Source of the DNA: Zhengitettix transpicula
Taxonomy: Eukaryota > Arthropoda > Insecta > Orthoptera > Tetrigidae
Assembly: GCA_037074705.1 (NCBI GenBank)
Contig: CM073591.1
Location: 90,004,032-90,068,031, forward strand
DNA: 64,000 nucleotides
Direction: 5' to 3'
The number at the start of each line of letters is the position of its first letter. Position 1 is the stretch's first letter. This document shows positions 11,401 through 24,099 of the stretch, in pieces. The notes under the pieces were generated by a model. That model was not told the origin of the DNA and did not search any database. It saw only the letters and a list, made by a program, of their open reading frames with translations. Both the position numbers and the translations under genes were made by a program.

Positions 11401-12447
11401 TCATTCAGAAACAGCTACTAGTGAGGAAAGTCCAGCTACTAATGAATCTATCTAATTTACCAAATGGCTGACTAACAACAAATAAAAGCCAATACTAAAA
11501 GATCCTTTTGAAATAATACCATCGTAAGATATTAAATTTATTGGGATACGGCTGTTATGTAACTTATAACTCAAGTTAGATATAATTCAGACGATAATTT
11601 TGGGACCATGAAATTTTATTGCGATATTTCTGGACAAAATTGAAATTACATTCGGAGATACAATTAAAATGGTACTCACCAAAATGATTAGTAATAGAAG
11701 TAAAAATCATACCATAGATACAGTTGGATTTCTGAAGCAAAAACATTGTAAGAATCATTTCTTGAAATTATATAAATTGTGTATGGAAGAATGGAATAGG
11801 CTATTTATAACTCGCCGATTTGTTAGTTAAACTGATGTAGATACATTGATAATAAATGCTTGAAACGAAGCATCAACAAAGTTATAAAGCATAAGTTGTA
11901 GTTTATCATAGTATAAATGAAGAAGACTCTCAGTCTTTAACGTTCGAAATCATCTGAAATTAATATTGGAATAATTTTCAAAATATATCATAAAATTTCT
12001 TAAACATATTTCATTCAAAAAAATTGATAGAGAGAATTCGTTCTGAATTTTCATTTTTAAAATAAAATGCTATTCTCAGTGGAAAAATAAACCTGTAAAG
12101 ATTTTTGTGAGCTTTATGAATGAAAACGAATTGTATTAAAATAACACTTTACTATTTTCCATAAATAACATCCGTAGAAAATATTTTGAGTAAGGGAGTA
12201 AACTACAATATTTCTTAATACCTGAGTAAAATACTTTCCAAAATACATGAAATAGAATGACTTTATTATAATGTTATTGATCAATAAATTTCAAGACAAC
12301 GTAATAAATTAAAATCGTTATCGATTTATAAGATAAAACTGGAATCTTATATTTTACATTCAAAAACGTTTATTCTGTTTGTATATAATTATAACTATAA
12401 AATCTGAAATGTCTGCTTTAAAAGTATAATAATTTCATAAATAAATA
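11401..12447. other. AT-rich DNA, nothing recognised
   Basis: No exon, repeat copy or RNA gene seen. Confidence 0.55.
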
Positions 12448-12595
12448 GGTTAATAACCAACAAAAATTAAGTGATAATATAAATGCCACACGTTGTTTCC
12501 GCATTCTTTGTTGCATTAGTCACAAACGATGTGTGGTATTTATTAGGTCACTTAAGTTTATCTGTATATCGTATTTCGCTATTTATTTATATAAT
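12448..12595. mobile_element. Family P inverted-repeat element, compact copy
   Basis: Left arm aagtgataatataaatgcca followed by cacgttgtttc (from 12469) is repeated inverted as aaacgatgtgtggtatttat followed by taggtcactt (to 12554). The arms are about 30 bp with few mismatches around a core that includes ttctttgttgcattagtcac. The words cacacgttg and gtggtattta and the flanking ccaa-type ends match other family P elements at 20690, 58170 and 62737. It looks like a minimal fold-back copy without internal sequence. Confidence 0.65.
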
Positions 12596-12868
12596 TATAA
12601 CTCTTGCTCCAAGAGTTATAATTGGTACTGTTACAGATTTAGTATTTTAGTTACTGTATATTGCTTTCTGTCATTGAAATATAATGTAGTAGTCCACTAT
12701 CACTGATAGAATGTTGGAAATCTTTATTAGAATAAAATATGTCGTTCAATGATCTTTTGTTTAATATGTAATTAGTCATGAAATTCGGAAGGAAGTGGTT
12801 TTAAATGTTTGAATTTATTTATCGATAATTAAAAATTTAGGTAATAGAGACGTAGTTGATATGATTGG

Positions 12869-12869
<1 letters not shown>

Positions 12870-12929
<60 letters not shown>

Positions 12930-12953
12930 TGTGTGTAGAGAGAGAGAGAGAGA
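12870..12953. repeat. Compound microsatellite (TA)n(GT)n(GA)n
   Basis: About 15 TA units are followed by about 13 GT units, a short interruption, and about 7 AG units. Likely highly variable in length. Confidence 0.95.
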
Positions 12954-13639
12954 TAAAGATGGAGGGATGAAGAGGGAGTAATGAGGCATATATTGAAATA
13001 AATGCTTGAATTTTTACAAAATACCCACTGGGAACCGGTTAAGGTAAAAACGCATAAGTAACAGTCTTCCCCTCACATAATGTATATTTATTGCTGTTAG
13101 ATGTGCAAGGAAGAACCATTATAAGTCGTCTGTGACGCAAATTGTTGACTGTCAACTGCGGACTGGATGGTCAGGGTAAGCATTTTTGATGTTAGGAGAT
13201 GGAATGGGTGCATCGAAAAATCAATGGATTCGTGGAGAAGGACAAACATTGTTCAGTTTCATTTCTTGTAGTAAATTCGTTCGTTTTTGGGTCGAAATGA
13301 TTACTATACGCAATAATATTAAGTTGCATGTCTGCGCCAGAGGCGAGAACAGACAAGAAGAATACTTTACAATCGGTAGAGCAGCAATAAAAGATAAGTT
13401 GTCAGACGAAACGGTCGTGCACTGACAAATAAGAATTTTAAACGTAAAATAATCAAAAATTAGTAAATACACAGACATTTTATGCAAATTATGCATCCTC
13501 ATGATTATCACATGAGAACAACAACTTGCACGAAATTGTTACATATATACTTAGGAATAAGTTAATATATACCATGTCTTGTTTCATATTCGTCCAGAAG
13601 AATACTATCATATGTATTTATGATAATATTTCCCGAACA
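12954..13639. other. Non-coding DNA, nothing recognised
   Basis: Only short chance frames on both strands (for example 13186-13425). Confidence 0.5.
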
Positions 13640-14160
13640 TATGAAAACGCCTCGTTAATTCAGCTTGAAGTGTTTTCCTCTGCTGGTAGCAACAATAGAG
13701 CGAAGCACGGAGCGGTTGTTGTGATTTCGGAAATTGCGCGATGGTAATCGATGTTGATTAATCTAGGGCCGGCAGCACAGCAGCGGGTATTATAATGTTT
13801 ATTATCTGCGGCGAGAGCCCATCTATCATGTATCACTACAGGTGCGAGATAGCGGCCCCTGATTGATGGATCGGCTACCTGCGCATCACAATGGCGGCGT
13901 ACCGAGTCCCATATATCACGCCCCCACTGCACCAATAATTATTACGTTAGATGCGTATCGCAAGCACGCCGTTGCCTAACAGGTGCGTGCGTGCCCAGAT
14001 TCGGTTCTTGGACTGCTGGTTCGGAAAATTTCCTCTGCACCATACAGTAATTGTATGTGTTTATAAGATGGGGTTCGTCCATCAAACTAGCGTCAAATAC
14101 ATGAATTAAAAACCATAGTTTTATCAACGGCTACCTTATTATTAGACGTCCTTGACGTTT
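13640..14160. promoter_or_regulatory. GC-richer island with PBX/EXD-HOX-type site
   Basis: A GC-richer block with dense transcription-factor-like words. TGATTGATGG (13860-13869) is the textbook bipartite site for PBX/Extradenticle with an anterior HOX protein. A GATA-type ttatctg lies near 13802. acaatggcggcg near 13890 contains the GCCAT core bound by YY1/Pleiohomeotic. The three frames crossing the block show no domains and no splice logic. An enhancer of a developmental gene is a reasonable inference but rests on motif words alone. Confidence 0.35.
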
Positions 14161-15006
14161 ATGTCACAACAGTTTATTGGATTCAAACTCCGCAACCAAA
14201 ACCACTAACTTGTAGCCCGATAGATGTAAATCGTTCGGATTTGGATTTAATTTTCTTAAGACAACGGTTGAAAACGTTTTTGAGCGACTGCTTGCGTAGG
14301 ATTGTCAGTTTAGAGAGTTGTCCAATTTGCGGCGGGGCACATACGAGACCTGAAAAATGCAACCATCAAGTTAAAAGGTCTATGATCGGTTTCTAGAGAG
14401 AGAAAAGCATCCTTAAAATGTTTGTTAACCATTTTGTATTCTGGACCAATGGAATTTTGAGTCCCAGCAACCAATGTGGTTGAAAAAAATTAGATCTATA
14501 ATTTACGTACCTTGGCTAAAACCCAAAATTTATAATAATACAAAATGTTTCCTCCATATATTCAGCTGTATCGAAAAATAAATATAATGAATAAGAGAAT
14601 AGTTGACTTCCAAACAAATTAATAATTTTAGTTTAACATGACTTCTTACATAATTAACAATATATGAACGGAATTGATACAATCCACTAAAGAGAAACAT
14701 TTCTACTGCTTTCAACAACTTCTAGGATCGAAATGAGAGAAACTTTGCCACTCGAACACATAAAAAATCTTACATTGCTGTAACTGTTTTTTAACATAAG
14801 TATTAAACTTTCAAAATATTGAATATAAATAATTTTAAATCATAATAAAACTGAGTCGCATATGGAATTTATAAGTTTTGTGAATCAGTTTCCAAATTTA
14901 TTGAATTTATGTGGTATAACTACATTCAACATCTAAAATTTTTATATAATCAGTTTTGTGATTATTCATGTATACGCGTTTTGTTAATTTATAACTGCTT
15001 CCACAG
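14161..15006. other. AT-rich DNA upstream of candidate exon
   Basis: No supported gene. The end (about 14985-15006, ttaatttataactgcttccacag) reads as a branch-region/pyrimidine/AG acceptor for the exon that follows. Confidence 0.5.
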
Positions 15007-15126
15007 TCGTCGACGAGGTAGGACAAACTGGGGAATCTACGGCGAAAGTCGACGAGGAAATTCATCAGAGAGGTTTGATCGGGAGACTCCATCCAAGACC
15101 AGCAGTCTACGAGAAATGGATACACG
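15007..15126 (+). CDS. Candidate internal exon, unknown gene
   Basis: A GC-richer 120-nt block lies exactly between an acceptor (gcttccacag) and a strong donor (CACG then GTAAGTG). In the frame that starts with two bases of a split codon it is open throughout: VDEVGQTGEST at its start and LHPRPAVYEKWIH at its end, rich in charged residues and free of low complexity. Both ends are phase 1, so the exon adds exactly 40 codons, a feature of many real exons. A second frame is also open but is Arg/Ser-rich and ends in a stop across the donor. I do not recognise the protein family, and no signal peptide, membrane segment or catalytic motif is visible. It may belong with the candidate exon at 63807-63856 (compatible phase). 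A chance GC patch with good splice words remains possible. Confidence 0.5.
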
Positions 15127-15924
15127 GTAAGTGTCCCACTTCATTTACTCAAACCTACGTTCATGATTGAACGTTAGGTAAAGGAATCTGAATCTTCTTC
15201 CGAGATAACGGCAGCAGATCTTCGCGTACCAAAATAATCAATTGTAAATAATTAACATATATTGCTTTCCCACTTTAAACTTAATCGTTTAAAACCCCAC
15301 TAAAAACTACTGTCACTCAAAAAAAATTTCAACTATTGACGTATGTATCCAACTTTGGGTATATCCTCACTTCATGGTACCTCGTATATTAATACGGACC
15401 ATAATTCTATTAGCCACATGCTATTCACAAATCACTTCCATCAAAGTGTTATGCTATTAAATTTATTTCTACAAAGTACAAAGACTCCTATTCCTTATAT
15501 AAATTCACGCAACAACTGCAATATAACTTGTGATGAGAAACTTATTACGTGTCTTCAATAATTTTGGTAATTAGCAAAAAAAAACGAACTACGAAAAATC
15601 CTGTTCCTAGATATTAATTAACTCCGGAAATGTAATATAACGCATAACTAAAAACAAAATTTTTGCATTCAAAATTTAAATAGTAGAAATCAGTTAAGAT
15701 GCCATTACACCGCGTAATTCCTCCTTATGTCCGAAGTTATTTCACTCAATTCATTATATCACCACAATGAAGAAACGGTGAAGTTTCTTACGGGAGATTT
15801 ACGGTAAAACCCTCTATTATTACAAAAATATCAATATAAATTAAGTCTTCAGACAAAGTACACTACGCCTTAGGTTATAATGATTCCGAGCTTTAAACTT
15901 TTATTTTGAGTCCGTCATCAAGTT
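15127..15924. other. AT-rich DNA downstream of candidate exon
   Basis: Consistent with intron sequence; nothing else recognised. Confidence 0.45.
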
Positions 15925-16045
15925 GTTTCACCCTTCGGCTCTTGAGTTTTTGAATCGCTTGACTTTAGCAACAAGGATTTCAGAAATATTGTGTGGTTTT
16001 TATTTTAACACTAACTTTTATCTGTTATTTGGTTGTTTGAGAATC
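15925..16045 (+). mobile_element. Family P element, single arm
   Basis: The order gactttagcaacaaggatttcag, aatattgtgtggttttta and tttgg-ttgtttgag matches the right arm of family P elements (for example 46080-46190 and 54200-54270). The opposing arm is absent, so this is a solo or truncated copy. Confidence 0.6.
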
Positions 16046-18180
16046 TAATTAGTATTCTTTAACTCAAGCGTTTTATATTTTACAATATAGAGTTTCCATT
16101 AAATGCATATCGTGCAATTTCATTATTATATCTACAGTTGTTTTTTAAATATGGAAGATTTGAACGGGACGCCCTGCGTCGGATGGACTAGACAGAAGCG
16201 ATTAGTATCCCTCAAGCCACGCTTAATATTTGCCTGTTCTAGAAGATTCCTATCGTATATATCATATACATTGAAGAGAGCACCATTGTGTAATGAAATG
16301 ATTTTTTTTAATAGTTGTATTGTCGGCATAATAATTACGGCCTAGGTATTGTAAACATCAGTCAGCGTGACGTGCTGGAGACTTATTATTGTCGGCATAT
16401 ATTTGAGGTTGAAGTATGTAGAACACTAGCAGCCCGTAATGGGAGGCTGGCTGATGATGGTCATTCAGTTCGTAACCAAAACCGACCGAAGGTGGTCACA
16501 TTCAGCCTATGATATTAAGTGAAACAGTAAAGTGGAGATGCTGTATAAATATTTATAACACTAAAGTACAGTAGTAAGTTTTCATTAATATCCAGGACTG
16601 TAAAGTAAAGTCTGCAGATACATGTAGGTCAAAAAGTTCTACAACGAATATTGGAGACGTGTTCGGTGGTCAGTTGGCCGGAAATTTAGCAAACTAAAAT
16701 TGTGTGCTGATTTAGGTTGTGAACAGTGAATACAATGGCCTTTTTAAATAAAATTTCTTTTAAATAACCAGTGAAGTGTGTAGCAGTGTGGTATAAGTGC
16801 AGCTCTGATAATCTGGTGTGTAAAAATTTTTCCATTGTAATCCTTATATAAAAATTGCGCACCGTAAGATTTTATTAGATTTAAAATTTCATTAGATTTC
16901 TTTAAATTTCTTTAGATTTATCTGGATTTCAGATTTGTTTAAATTTTTTATATAGTAAAATTTTCTTGTAAATTAGAGGCCCAATAAGCGGCCCTGAAGA
17001 ATTAAGAATTTCATAATAACAGTGGCAATTATTTAAAAGTTTATGTATAGAATCCAAACTAAATAGAAATTTGTATTAAATGTTTCATCTTCAAAAGTTA
17101 CTTGCTAAAACTAATTTATAAATCCCTTTTAATTATCTACAACGTGGTAGCATTGTTAGTCTACCATTACAGTTTTAGAATAATTTTTTAAATAATTTAT
17201 TAAATTAATTGACACTCCAACGTAAGTTTTATTTTATATAATTACATTTTTATTACAATATACTTGTTTATGTATTTGTGTTAAATAGATTTTGAAATTA
17301 TTTTGCGAAGATGTAATAATTATGAGAAAAATTATATTAAAAGCTTTTAAAAATTTAAAAGGCTCATTTGGTGCTTTTAATAGGTTTGGAGTGCTTAAAA
17401 GTTTCAAGGAGCAGCTGTCCGAACTATAAAGGAGGTTTTAGCGTGGTTCCAGGTAAGAGAAGGAGCCGCGTTATCTGATCGTCTCGAAGGATTACCTCGG
17501 CGCGGCTTTCGAGGTCTTTATAATTCTCCCAACACAGATATACCATGCAATATTTTTGCTTACTGTTACTTTGTGACCTGATAGCATAATTTTGGCTGAA
17601 TTTATAATCTTTCCCTGTTACGAAAATCCACTGTTAGTAGACACATTTTTATGGGTCCTTCAATTGCATTCATTTCCCATTTTAAATCTCCGGAGATTTT
17701 AAGGTACACATATCGAATAACTTTAATTTATTTGCATATGAATTGTTGGAATATCTAATTTTTTTCAATTTACATTTGATTCAGATTGAGGTATTGAGAT
17801 ACACTTATCTTATTACATTTATTTTCATGTGAATTATTATAAATAAAAATGGGAAATATTCGACGGAACCGGGAATCTCCATTGATTTCGTGGAATATTT
17901 TCCATCTTACTTCGTTATAAAAACTTAATATTTTTATAAATTATTATAATTTATATTTTTAAGTTTACACTGAGTGACTGACCTGGACTAGTATTTTGCA
18001 AAGTTGTTGCACAAATTCTATTACATTTCATCCATTTTTTTGCGTAAGAGTGATTCACATTCACACACAATGATTAAATACCAGTTTTTGTTTACCCGGG
18101 TTTGATGCTCATAAAATACGTTAAATCCCGCTGAATAACTCCTGAAAACCACATAACTTATTCTAATTCTATAAATCTTA
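16046..18180. other. AT-rich DNA with one weak exon-like signal
   Basis: Mostly AT-rich and non-coding. At 17382-17451 a block between tttaatag and CCAG/GTAAGA is open in one frame (LECLKVSRSSCPNYKGGFSV), with a GC-richer tail to about 17515. The acceptor is weak and the block short, so it is not called as an exon. Confidence 0.4.
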
Positions 18181-18505
18181 ATGGATAAATAAAAATTTTA
18201 CTAATCAAATTCTTCCTACAACGTAGTTAGACATTCACGACGTTTCGTTCTTTCCGTAGGACTTCACCAGGTACTAATTAATTACGAGACATCTGGACTG
18301 ATTAATTTTATGCCTTACTACTCGTTAACGTCCACCCTCCGTCTCTTTGTATATATAATTGACATGTAGCGCAGAGATGTCTCCTAATTAATTAATACTT
18401 GAAGAAGTCCTGACGTAAGGACGAAACTTCGGGTACGTCTATCAAATTTGTGCGAAGTATTTGTAATTTGCTTATTAAAATTTTTATTCTGACTTACTTA
18501 TTCAT
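18181..18505. mobile_element. Inverted-repeat element with hammerhead-like arm motifs
   Basis: The left arm (about 18181-18284) is repeated inverted on the right (about 18385-18490) around a 100-bp centre. The inner 58 bp of each arm, ending in taattaatta, match well; weaker pairing continues outwards into aaaatttttatt. The right arm holds TTGAAGAA-GTCCT-gacgta-AGGAC-GAAAC (18400-18427). This resembles a hammerhead-ribozyme core, CUGANGA, then a hairpin, then GAAA, with CU of the first box changed to UU. The left arm carries a diverged version on the minus strand. Hammerhead motifs in terminal repeats are known from Penelope-like elements; assignment here is by motif only. Confidence 0.55.
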
Positions 18506-19009
18506 TAACCTTCACATTATATCTTTCACGAGTGTCAGATATTTTTCCAATTTATTTTAAATTGTCTTCTACAGCACTCAGATCACAGCCTTCTTCTCGA
18601 AGACTGAACACCCGGACAATATTAATTCTGAATGGAATCCACCACGTCATTAAATTTCAAATACAAATTTCTCAATTGTTTCTTTCGTCTGTTTTATTTT
18701 TCATATCAAAAAATAATTTTTATCATTTATAACCTAGGATATTCTGAATCACCACACTGCCCTTAACGGATAAATAGAAACACGTATTTCTGCAATACAT
18801 TAATTTATACGTCCAAAGATTTATTTGCATAAAAACTACAGTAACGATATTTATATTTCCTTTGTAGATATTTTTAAGTGAAAACTGAAATTCGGGAAAC
18901 AAGGGTTTACAGCCGGTTATTTTTATTATTTCTTGAATGAACAGAGGATAAAAACACACGAGCCGGTTGAGACAATATTGTACATTTTCATTCTGCGTGA
19001 AAGAATTTT
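18506..19009. other. AT-rich DNA, nothing recognised
   Basis: No gene or repeat copy identified. Confidence 0.5.
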
Positions 19010-19420
19010 AAGGCACAGATGTGTTCCGTGGGGCTCGTTTTCTCCACTCCCGTTCAAGTCTCCGTATCGAGGCCACTGTGAGACTTGTTTACGCGTTCTC
19101 TGTCACCACTCGACGGCGGTTTACTCTCGCTCTTGAGACTGTCTCCGATGATAAATGACAAGACACTTGTTGAACACCTCTCTCTCCGCATACAAGAATC
19201 CTCCTCATTCATTATTCCCCTCTACGGGACGATCTTGTAGCGTTGACTTGAGGTGTCTCCCGGTGTCCGAGAAAACACGACCGAGCATTCATATCTCACC
19301 TCCATGTGGCTTTATTTTCCCTCTATTTGCAGCGCTAATTTATAGCGACGTTTGAAGCGTTTTAATGACTCGCCGCTCTCCACTGCCCCCCCCCCCCTCC
19401 ACCGCGTGGATATAAACTTA
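19010..19420. promoter_or_regulatory. GC-richer island ending in a poly(C) run
   Basis: A GC-richer block with homeodomain-like AT cores embedded in it (gcgctaatttatagcgac near 19333 and gttttaatgactcgcc near 19358). It ends in a run of 12 C (19386-19397) and a tata-containing segment (ggatataaact). Frames crossing it have no domain. Candidate regulatory island; function inferred from composition. Confidence 0.3.
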
Positions 19421-20689
19421 AGATAAGGCACGAACTGACAAGCTACAACTTCTTTATTCCGTCACTACATAACGTTCGGTAATTAAATTAAATAATTTAT
19501 GAAATATAGCTTTGTACTCTCAAGCGTGTTTGTATGGTATATTTCATGACAAGCTGAAATATGGTTTCTCATTCGCATGCAAACAGACCGTGGACTGCAA
19601 AAAAGAACGCAACCTATTCTTGTGGCTCTGACATATGAAAGCCTAGCCGTATATTCGTGGAACATATTTTACTTGGATTATTTAGCAGTATCTGGAGACT
19701 CAACTAATACTAGGAAAATATCTATTATTAATTTGACTTGGTTTCCCGAGACAAAAATATTCCATACAAAATGAATATTTTACAACAAAGGATAAAGCCG
19801 ACGAAAATAATAATAAATGATTCTACTAAAATATTACACCTATAATTCATGTATTTATATATATATGTACTTTTATAATTATTTTAATGTTAGGATTTAG
19901 AATAAGACTAATATTTGTATAATAAAATTTATTTCATGAAACTTCTGATTAACAGCGAATAAAACTTATTTAATATGTTAAATTTTATAATTCAGAATAT
20001 TTTTATTTGAACAGATCAATATGGCAAAATACAGAAAGCTTCGCAAAATTCTAAATTTAAGGTACTGAAATAAAGATTTAGGGTTTTCATTTAAATTTCT
20101 GACTGATTAAAGACATTGGGGTGAATTACAAGTTTTTACTTTTTACGAATTATAAGATTTTTATTTTAAATTTTATATTCTTGAAGAAAAAAACTCATTT
20201 ACAGCATTTATTTGAAGGAACTTTCGGTTAATTAACCATAGTCATATTCTTATATTGTTACAATATATAGGTAGAACCGAAAATTAAAAAATACAACATT
20301 GAAATAATTTATTCAATTTTGAAACACAGTATTAAAATTTAAATAAATTCAAATTTCTATTTAGAATAAAATTAAAAGGTTCCCAATGTGTTTGTAATTT
20401 GTTCAAGACCATGAATTCGGATATTGTGAAAGATAAGTCCCAGGTATTAAAAGGAAAATATTATAAATATGTATTAATAAAATAATTCAAATTAAATATT
20501 AACAAGAGAAATATTAATTTTAATATGTAACCATTTTTGTGAAATATTCAATATTATAATTAATAATTTCAATATGGAATATTTGAATTTTAATCTCTTT
20601 CTATACATTGTAAGAAAGAAATAACGTAAAAGAAGTTTTGAAATTAAAATATAAAACATACATGTTAAAGGTAAAATAATTATATAAAT
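19421..20689. other. AT-rich DNA, nothing recognised
   Basis: Strongly AT-rich, no gene or RNA signal. Confidence 0.55.
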
Positions 20690-20940
20690 AAATAGCCAAA
20701 TAACCAAATAAATACCTCACTGCGTTTCTGCAATCCTTGTTGCTTTCGTCAGGTGATTTAAGAGACGCGAGAGCCGTAAGAACGAGACACCGGAAATACC
20801 AGGTGACGAACTCCAGAGCTGTTTTTAAATTAGATTTGTTACCCAGTTTATGCGGCGTGTCGTTCTTACGGCCCTTGCGTTTCTCGAATCATCTGACGAA
20901 GTCAACAAGTATTGAAGAAACGTTGTGTTCATTATTTTAA
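20690..20940. mobile_element. Family P inverted-repeat element
   Basis: Left side tgcgtttctgcaatccttgt followed by tgctttcgtcaggtgat is mirrored on the right by atctgacgaagtcaacaagt followed by attgaagaaacgttgtg. Inside these, gccgtaagaacgagacaccg (20771-20790) is mirrored by gcggcgtgtcgttcttacgg at about 20850-20869. The intervening ~60 bases are unique. The outer word (ctgacgaa...aaacgttgtg) defines family P. No coding sequence; the frame at 20737-20940 is a by-product. Confidence 0.75.
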
Positions 20941-22979
20941 ATGCGTTTAATTTGGTTGATATTCACCGGTTTTATTTATTAAATTGTGGAATATGAAGTC
21001 TTTTAAGAAATCATGTTGAGTATTGAAATGTTTCAAGACAATGCACGTTTTAATTTTGATGATATGCTAATTTTACTATAAGTGTAGAGAAAAATTGTCG
21101 TAAAATACATTTTCTGCATTTCACACATAAATAGTGTTTTTTTTAAAAAAAAATCTCTGTTACTATTTCTATTTGTGTGTTACTGAAATTTTTAATAATA
21201 TATTAAGACAACTTAATGTATAAACCGCACGTATACTCCGTTTGAGCAGATAACTATTTTAAATTTATTATTCTTAGTTCTATATTCAATTTTTAAACAT
21301 AAGTCTGCTTCTTAAAGTTCAAAACCGGCATTATTTCATGACTGAAAATAATAAATATCTATTTGTTTTAATTTTTTTTCCATTAAATCTCTTCCAAATA
21401 TTTTAAAGTCTTAGGAGCAGGTGTCAAACTAGGGGTTTTCCAGGTGTTATAAGTGGCAACTAAGATAAACAAGGCGCTGTTCTTCCATTGTGCAATCGAG
21501 ATATTCAGGTAGAAGTCCCCCCGAGGACAATTTTCGTGACCGCTGAGGTAGAATAGAATTGTGTTGTATTTTCTGACCCCTCTGCAGATGTGAATGGCTC
21601 AGGCAGGAAGTGACACATGAGACAATCTATCAAAGAGACCTGTCATACAAATGGTGATGGCCCGACACAGATAGTAACCCCAGACCCTCAGTCAATTACT
21701 TTGAGACCCAAGACGTATCTTTCAAGGAAAGATCTCTGTTGCAGAAGAAAACATCTCGAGGAAGTGAAAACGGTGAAGTCAAGAGATTGGGTAATGAAAT
21801 GAGAAAACGTTTTTACGAAATTATGCAATAATTTAATCAAGTTTTCAAATAAAGTATTTTTACATGGTAAACAACATTTTTTACAGGCACTTCCATTTTT
21901 ACGTTTATCTAAAATTCGGTTCGTTGCTAAAATTATGTAGTTTCTACAGTAAATATTTAACATCAATGTGTATTTGTGAAGGTATATTCCAGTTTTACAT
22001 TTTTCTGAATCTCATTAAAAATTATATTATTTTTCTTTATTTTAAGTTTACCGATTCTAACTTACATAATTCCTTATCGGTTATTATTTAGTTTGAATAA
22101 AGAAAACTGCTTTTTAATATTTTATGTTAATATTTAAAGACTTTTCTACGTTGAGGTTTTATCTTAAATCCATAATTTAAAAAAAATATAATTTCTGAGT
22201 TGCCCAAATGAGCTACGTAATTGGCAAAAAAATTTCGGAAAATATTTATCAAAATAATTTCACCGAGGCTCCGAAGGGGTAACGTTCCTCAAGTATGTCG
22301 AACCAAGAAACACAAATATTTCATTGATTGCAACAGTAGTTGATTGACCTAAGTGTTCTTCGTTGGCATTATTTTAAATATACGATCAGGTTAATTCAAA
22401 CATAAATATTATTTCTGATCGAAGTTTACTACTTATAAGCGCTTTTCGGTACAATTAGAAAATAAAGCATGTCTAAGGTAATTTTTTCCGAATAACTTTT
22501 AACATTATCACCTACAAATTTTAGATACGTAATGTCTTCCATTCTGTGATGACATTAAAACTTTCGTCCATATTTAATCTGCGGAAAAAACAACATCCTC
22601 CAATAAATTTTGAACCGAGACCATTGTAATTAAATGTCTTTTAACACTACCGTAGCAATAACACTGCTAATGTGTATTTTTTAGTAATAAATTAGGATTT
22701 ACAGCGAAATAAACGAATTAATGGAAACACATATAATACAAAATAAGTTCGTTTTCTACGTAAAACAGCCACAAATATATTATAAAATATTTATTTTTCT
22801 ATTTTTCCATTATTTCGTTTGCTGTTGGTGAATTAAAACAATACAGATTATTAAAGAAATATAATTAACTTTACTATAGGTGGAAGTTCTAAAAAAATTT
22901 GAAATTGTAAGTCAACGTTAAAATACAAAATAATTGCTTTTAACGATTATATTAGGTTTTATAATACTTAAACAATAGC
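20941..22979. other. AT-rich DNA with a GC-richer patch
   Basis: Mostly AT-rich. A GC-richer patch at about 21480-21790 includes an open frame (21617-21802) without a recognised domain or good splice context, and ggtagaagtccccccgaggac near 21510, which faintly recalls the hammerhead-like words elsewhere. No firm feature. Confidence 0.4.
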
Positions 22980-23064
22980 ACGGGGGCCCTAGTTAACCCT
23001 TGGCTACAGTCCTCTACCTTCTACGTGGGTTACCCTCAGGTAACCTGTTACTCTATAAAAAAAC
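22980..23064 (+). mobile_element. Family R retroposon, 3' fragment with internal deletion
   Basis: cgggggccctagttaaccct followed by tggctac, then cctctacc, then a jump directly to cgtgggttaccctca and gtaacctgttac plus an A run. Compared with other copies, about 60 bases between the pyrimidine-rich block and the terminal block are missing. Confidence 0.8.
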
Positions 23065-23819
23065 AATTGTTCTTTATTTGGACAAAAAACTGATTCCGTT
23101 TTTTACTCTGATATCTGTAGCTTTAATTTTATCAACTAAGGTTATGTTTGACGTTTTATTTTATTGTTCTTGAAGAAGACTGCTTTAATAATCCTCTGCG
23201 GCAGTCACCTGAATCTGCTCTCATAATTGTTGCTGCTACTTCAGTACCTTAAAAGTTTCTACAAGCTTGCTTTCTATTTTTTGTTTAGTTATATTTCTTG
23301 GAATCAGCGTTGAGCTTCATTACATTTACAGTTTATATCTATTGACTATTTCCGATAGTATATTTTTATTCTAGTAAAAAATTATTTATAATTTTTTCAC
23401 TTAGTATTTCATTTATGTTTTCTAAGATTAGTCTCATTTTACTACAGCAGTCAAGTCTGATTTTTATTAATTTTCCTGAAACGTATTAATCATAAGTTTC
23501 TGATAGAATCTTTCAATGAATAATCAACTTTATTAATATATGTATATTTATTTTCTACCAATTATTTTTAGAAATTTTTATAGCATTTTATAGGTTTCGC
23601 AAAGTGTAATGAGATAAATCATTTTCCTCCTTACCGTCCTGCAGTTGAGTTATTTGATCAACTTTTAGCAGTAAAATTGCGACATTTATAATATGTATTA
23701 CTAAGTTATTTGTAAAAGTAGTAATCAAACATTCAGGATTTATACACAAAGAGATAAAAATTTAAAATGAATAAGTATCAACTTAAAAATATCATTAGCC
23801 TCAGAATACTGTGTTAACT
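23065..23819. other. AT-rich DNA, nothing recognised
   Basis: No gene or repeat copy identified. Confidence 0.5.
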
Positions 23820-24000
23820 ACGACTCTTTGGTGTACAGCCCATTAAGAAACTTGGCCTACTGAGACAACTGCCAGACTGTCAACTTACATGACACATTCT
23901 GGATTTAGGTCAGAGTTTCTATTGTCCATCAGCCTTAACCCCAGTTTTCGTGACCAGGTCGAACACAAATATCTATGCCTATGCCGGTATTCAAACGTTT
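23820..24000 (+). repeat. Unclassified dispersed repeat, copy X
   Basis: ttggcct-actgagac-aactgccagactgtca...catgacac resembles ctggccttcttagcgagacg followed by actgccagactgtca...cctgacac at about 24397-24445, in the same orientation about 540 bases downstream. Similarity weakens after about 60 bases. Class unknown. Confidence 0.45.
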
Positions 24001-24099
24001 TTAATTAATGAAATAACATCAGTCAATTGGTCAGAATTAATTAAACCATAAAATCACCAATGCTAACGAAATTAATTATTATGAATTTAATTAAGATAT

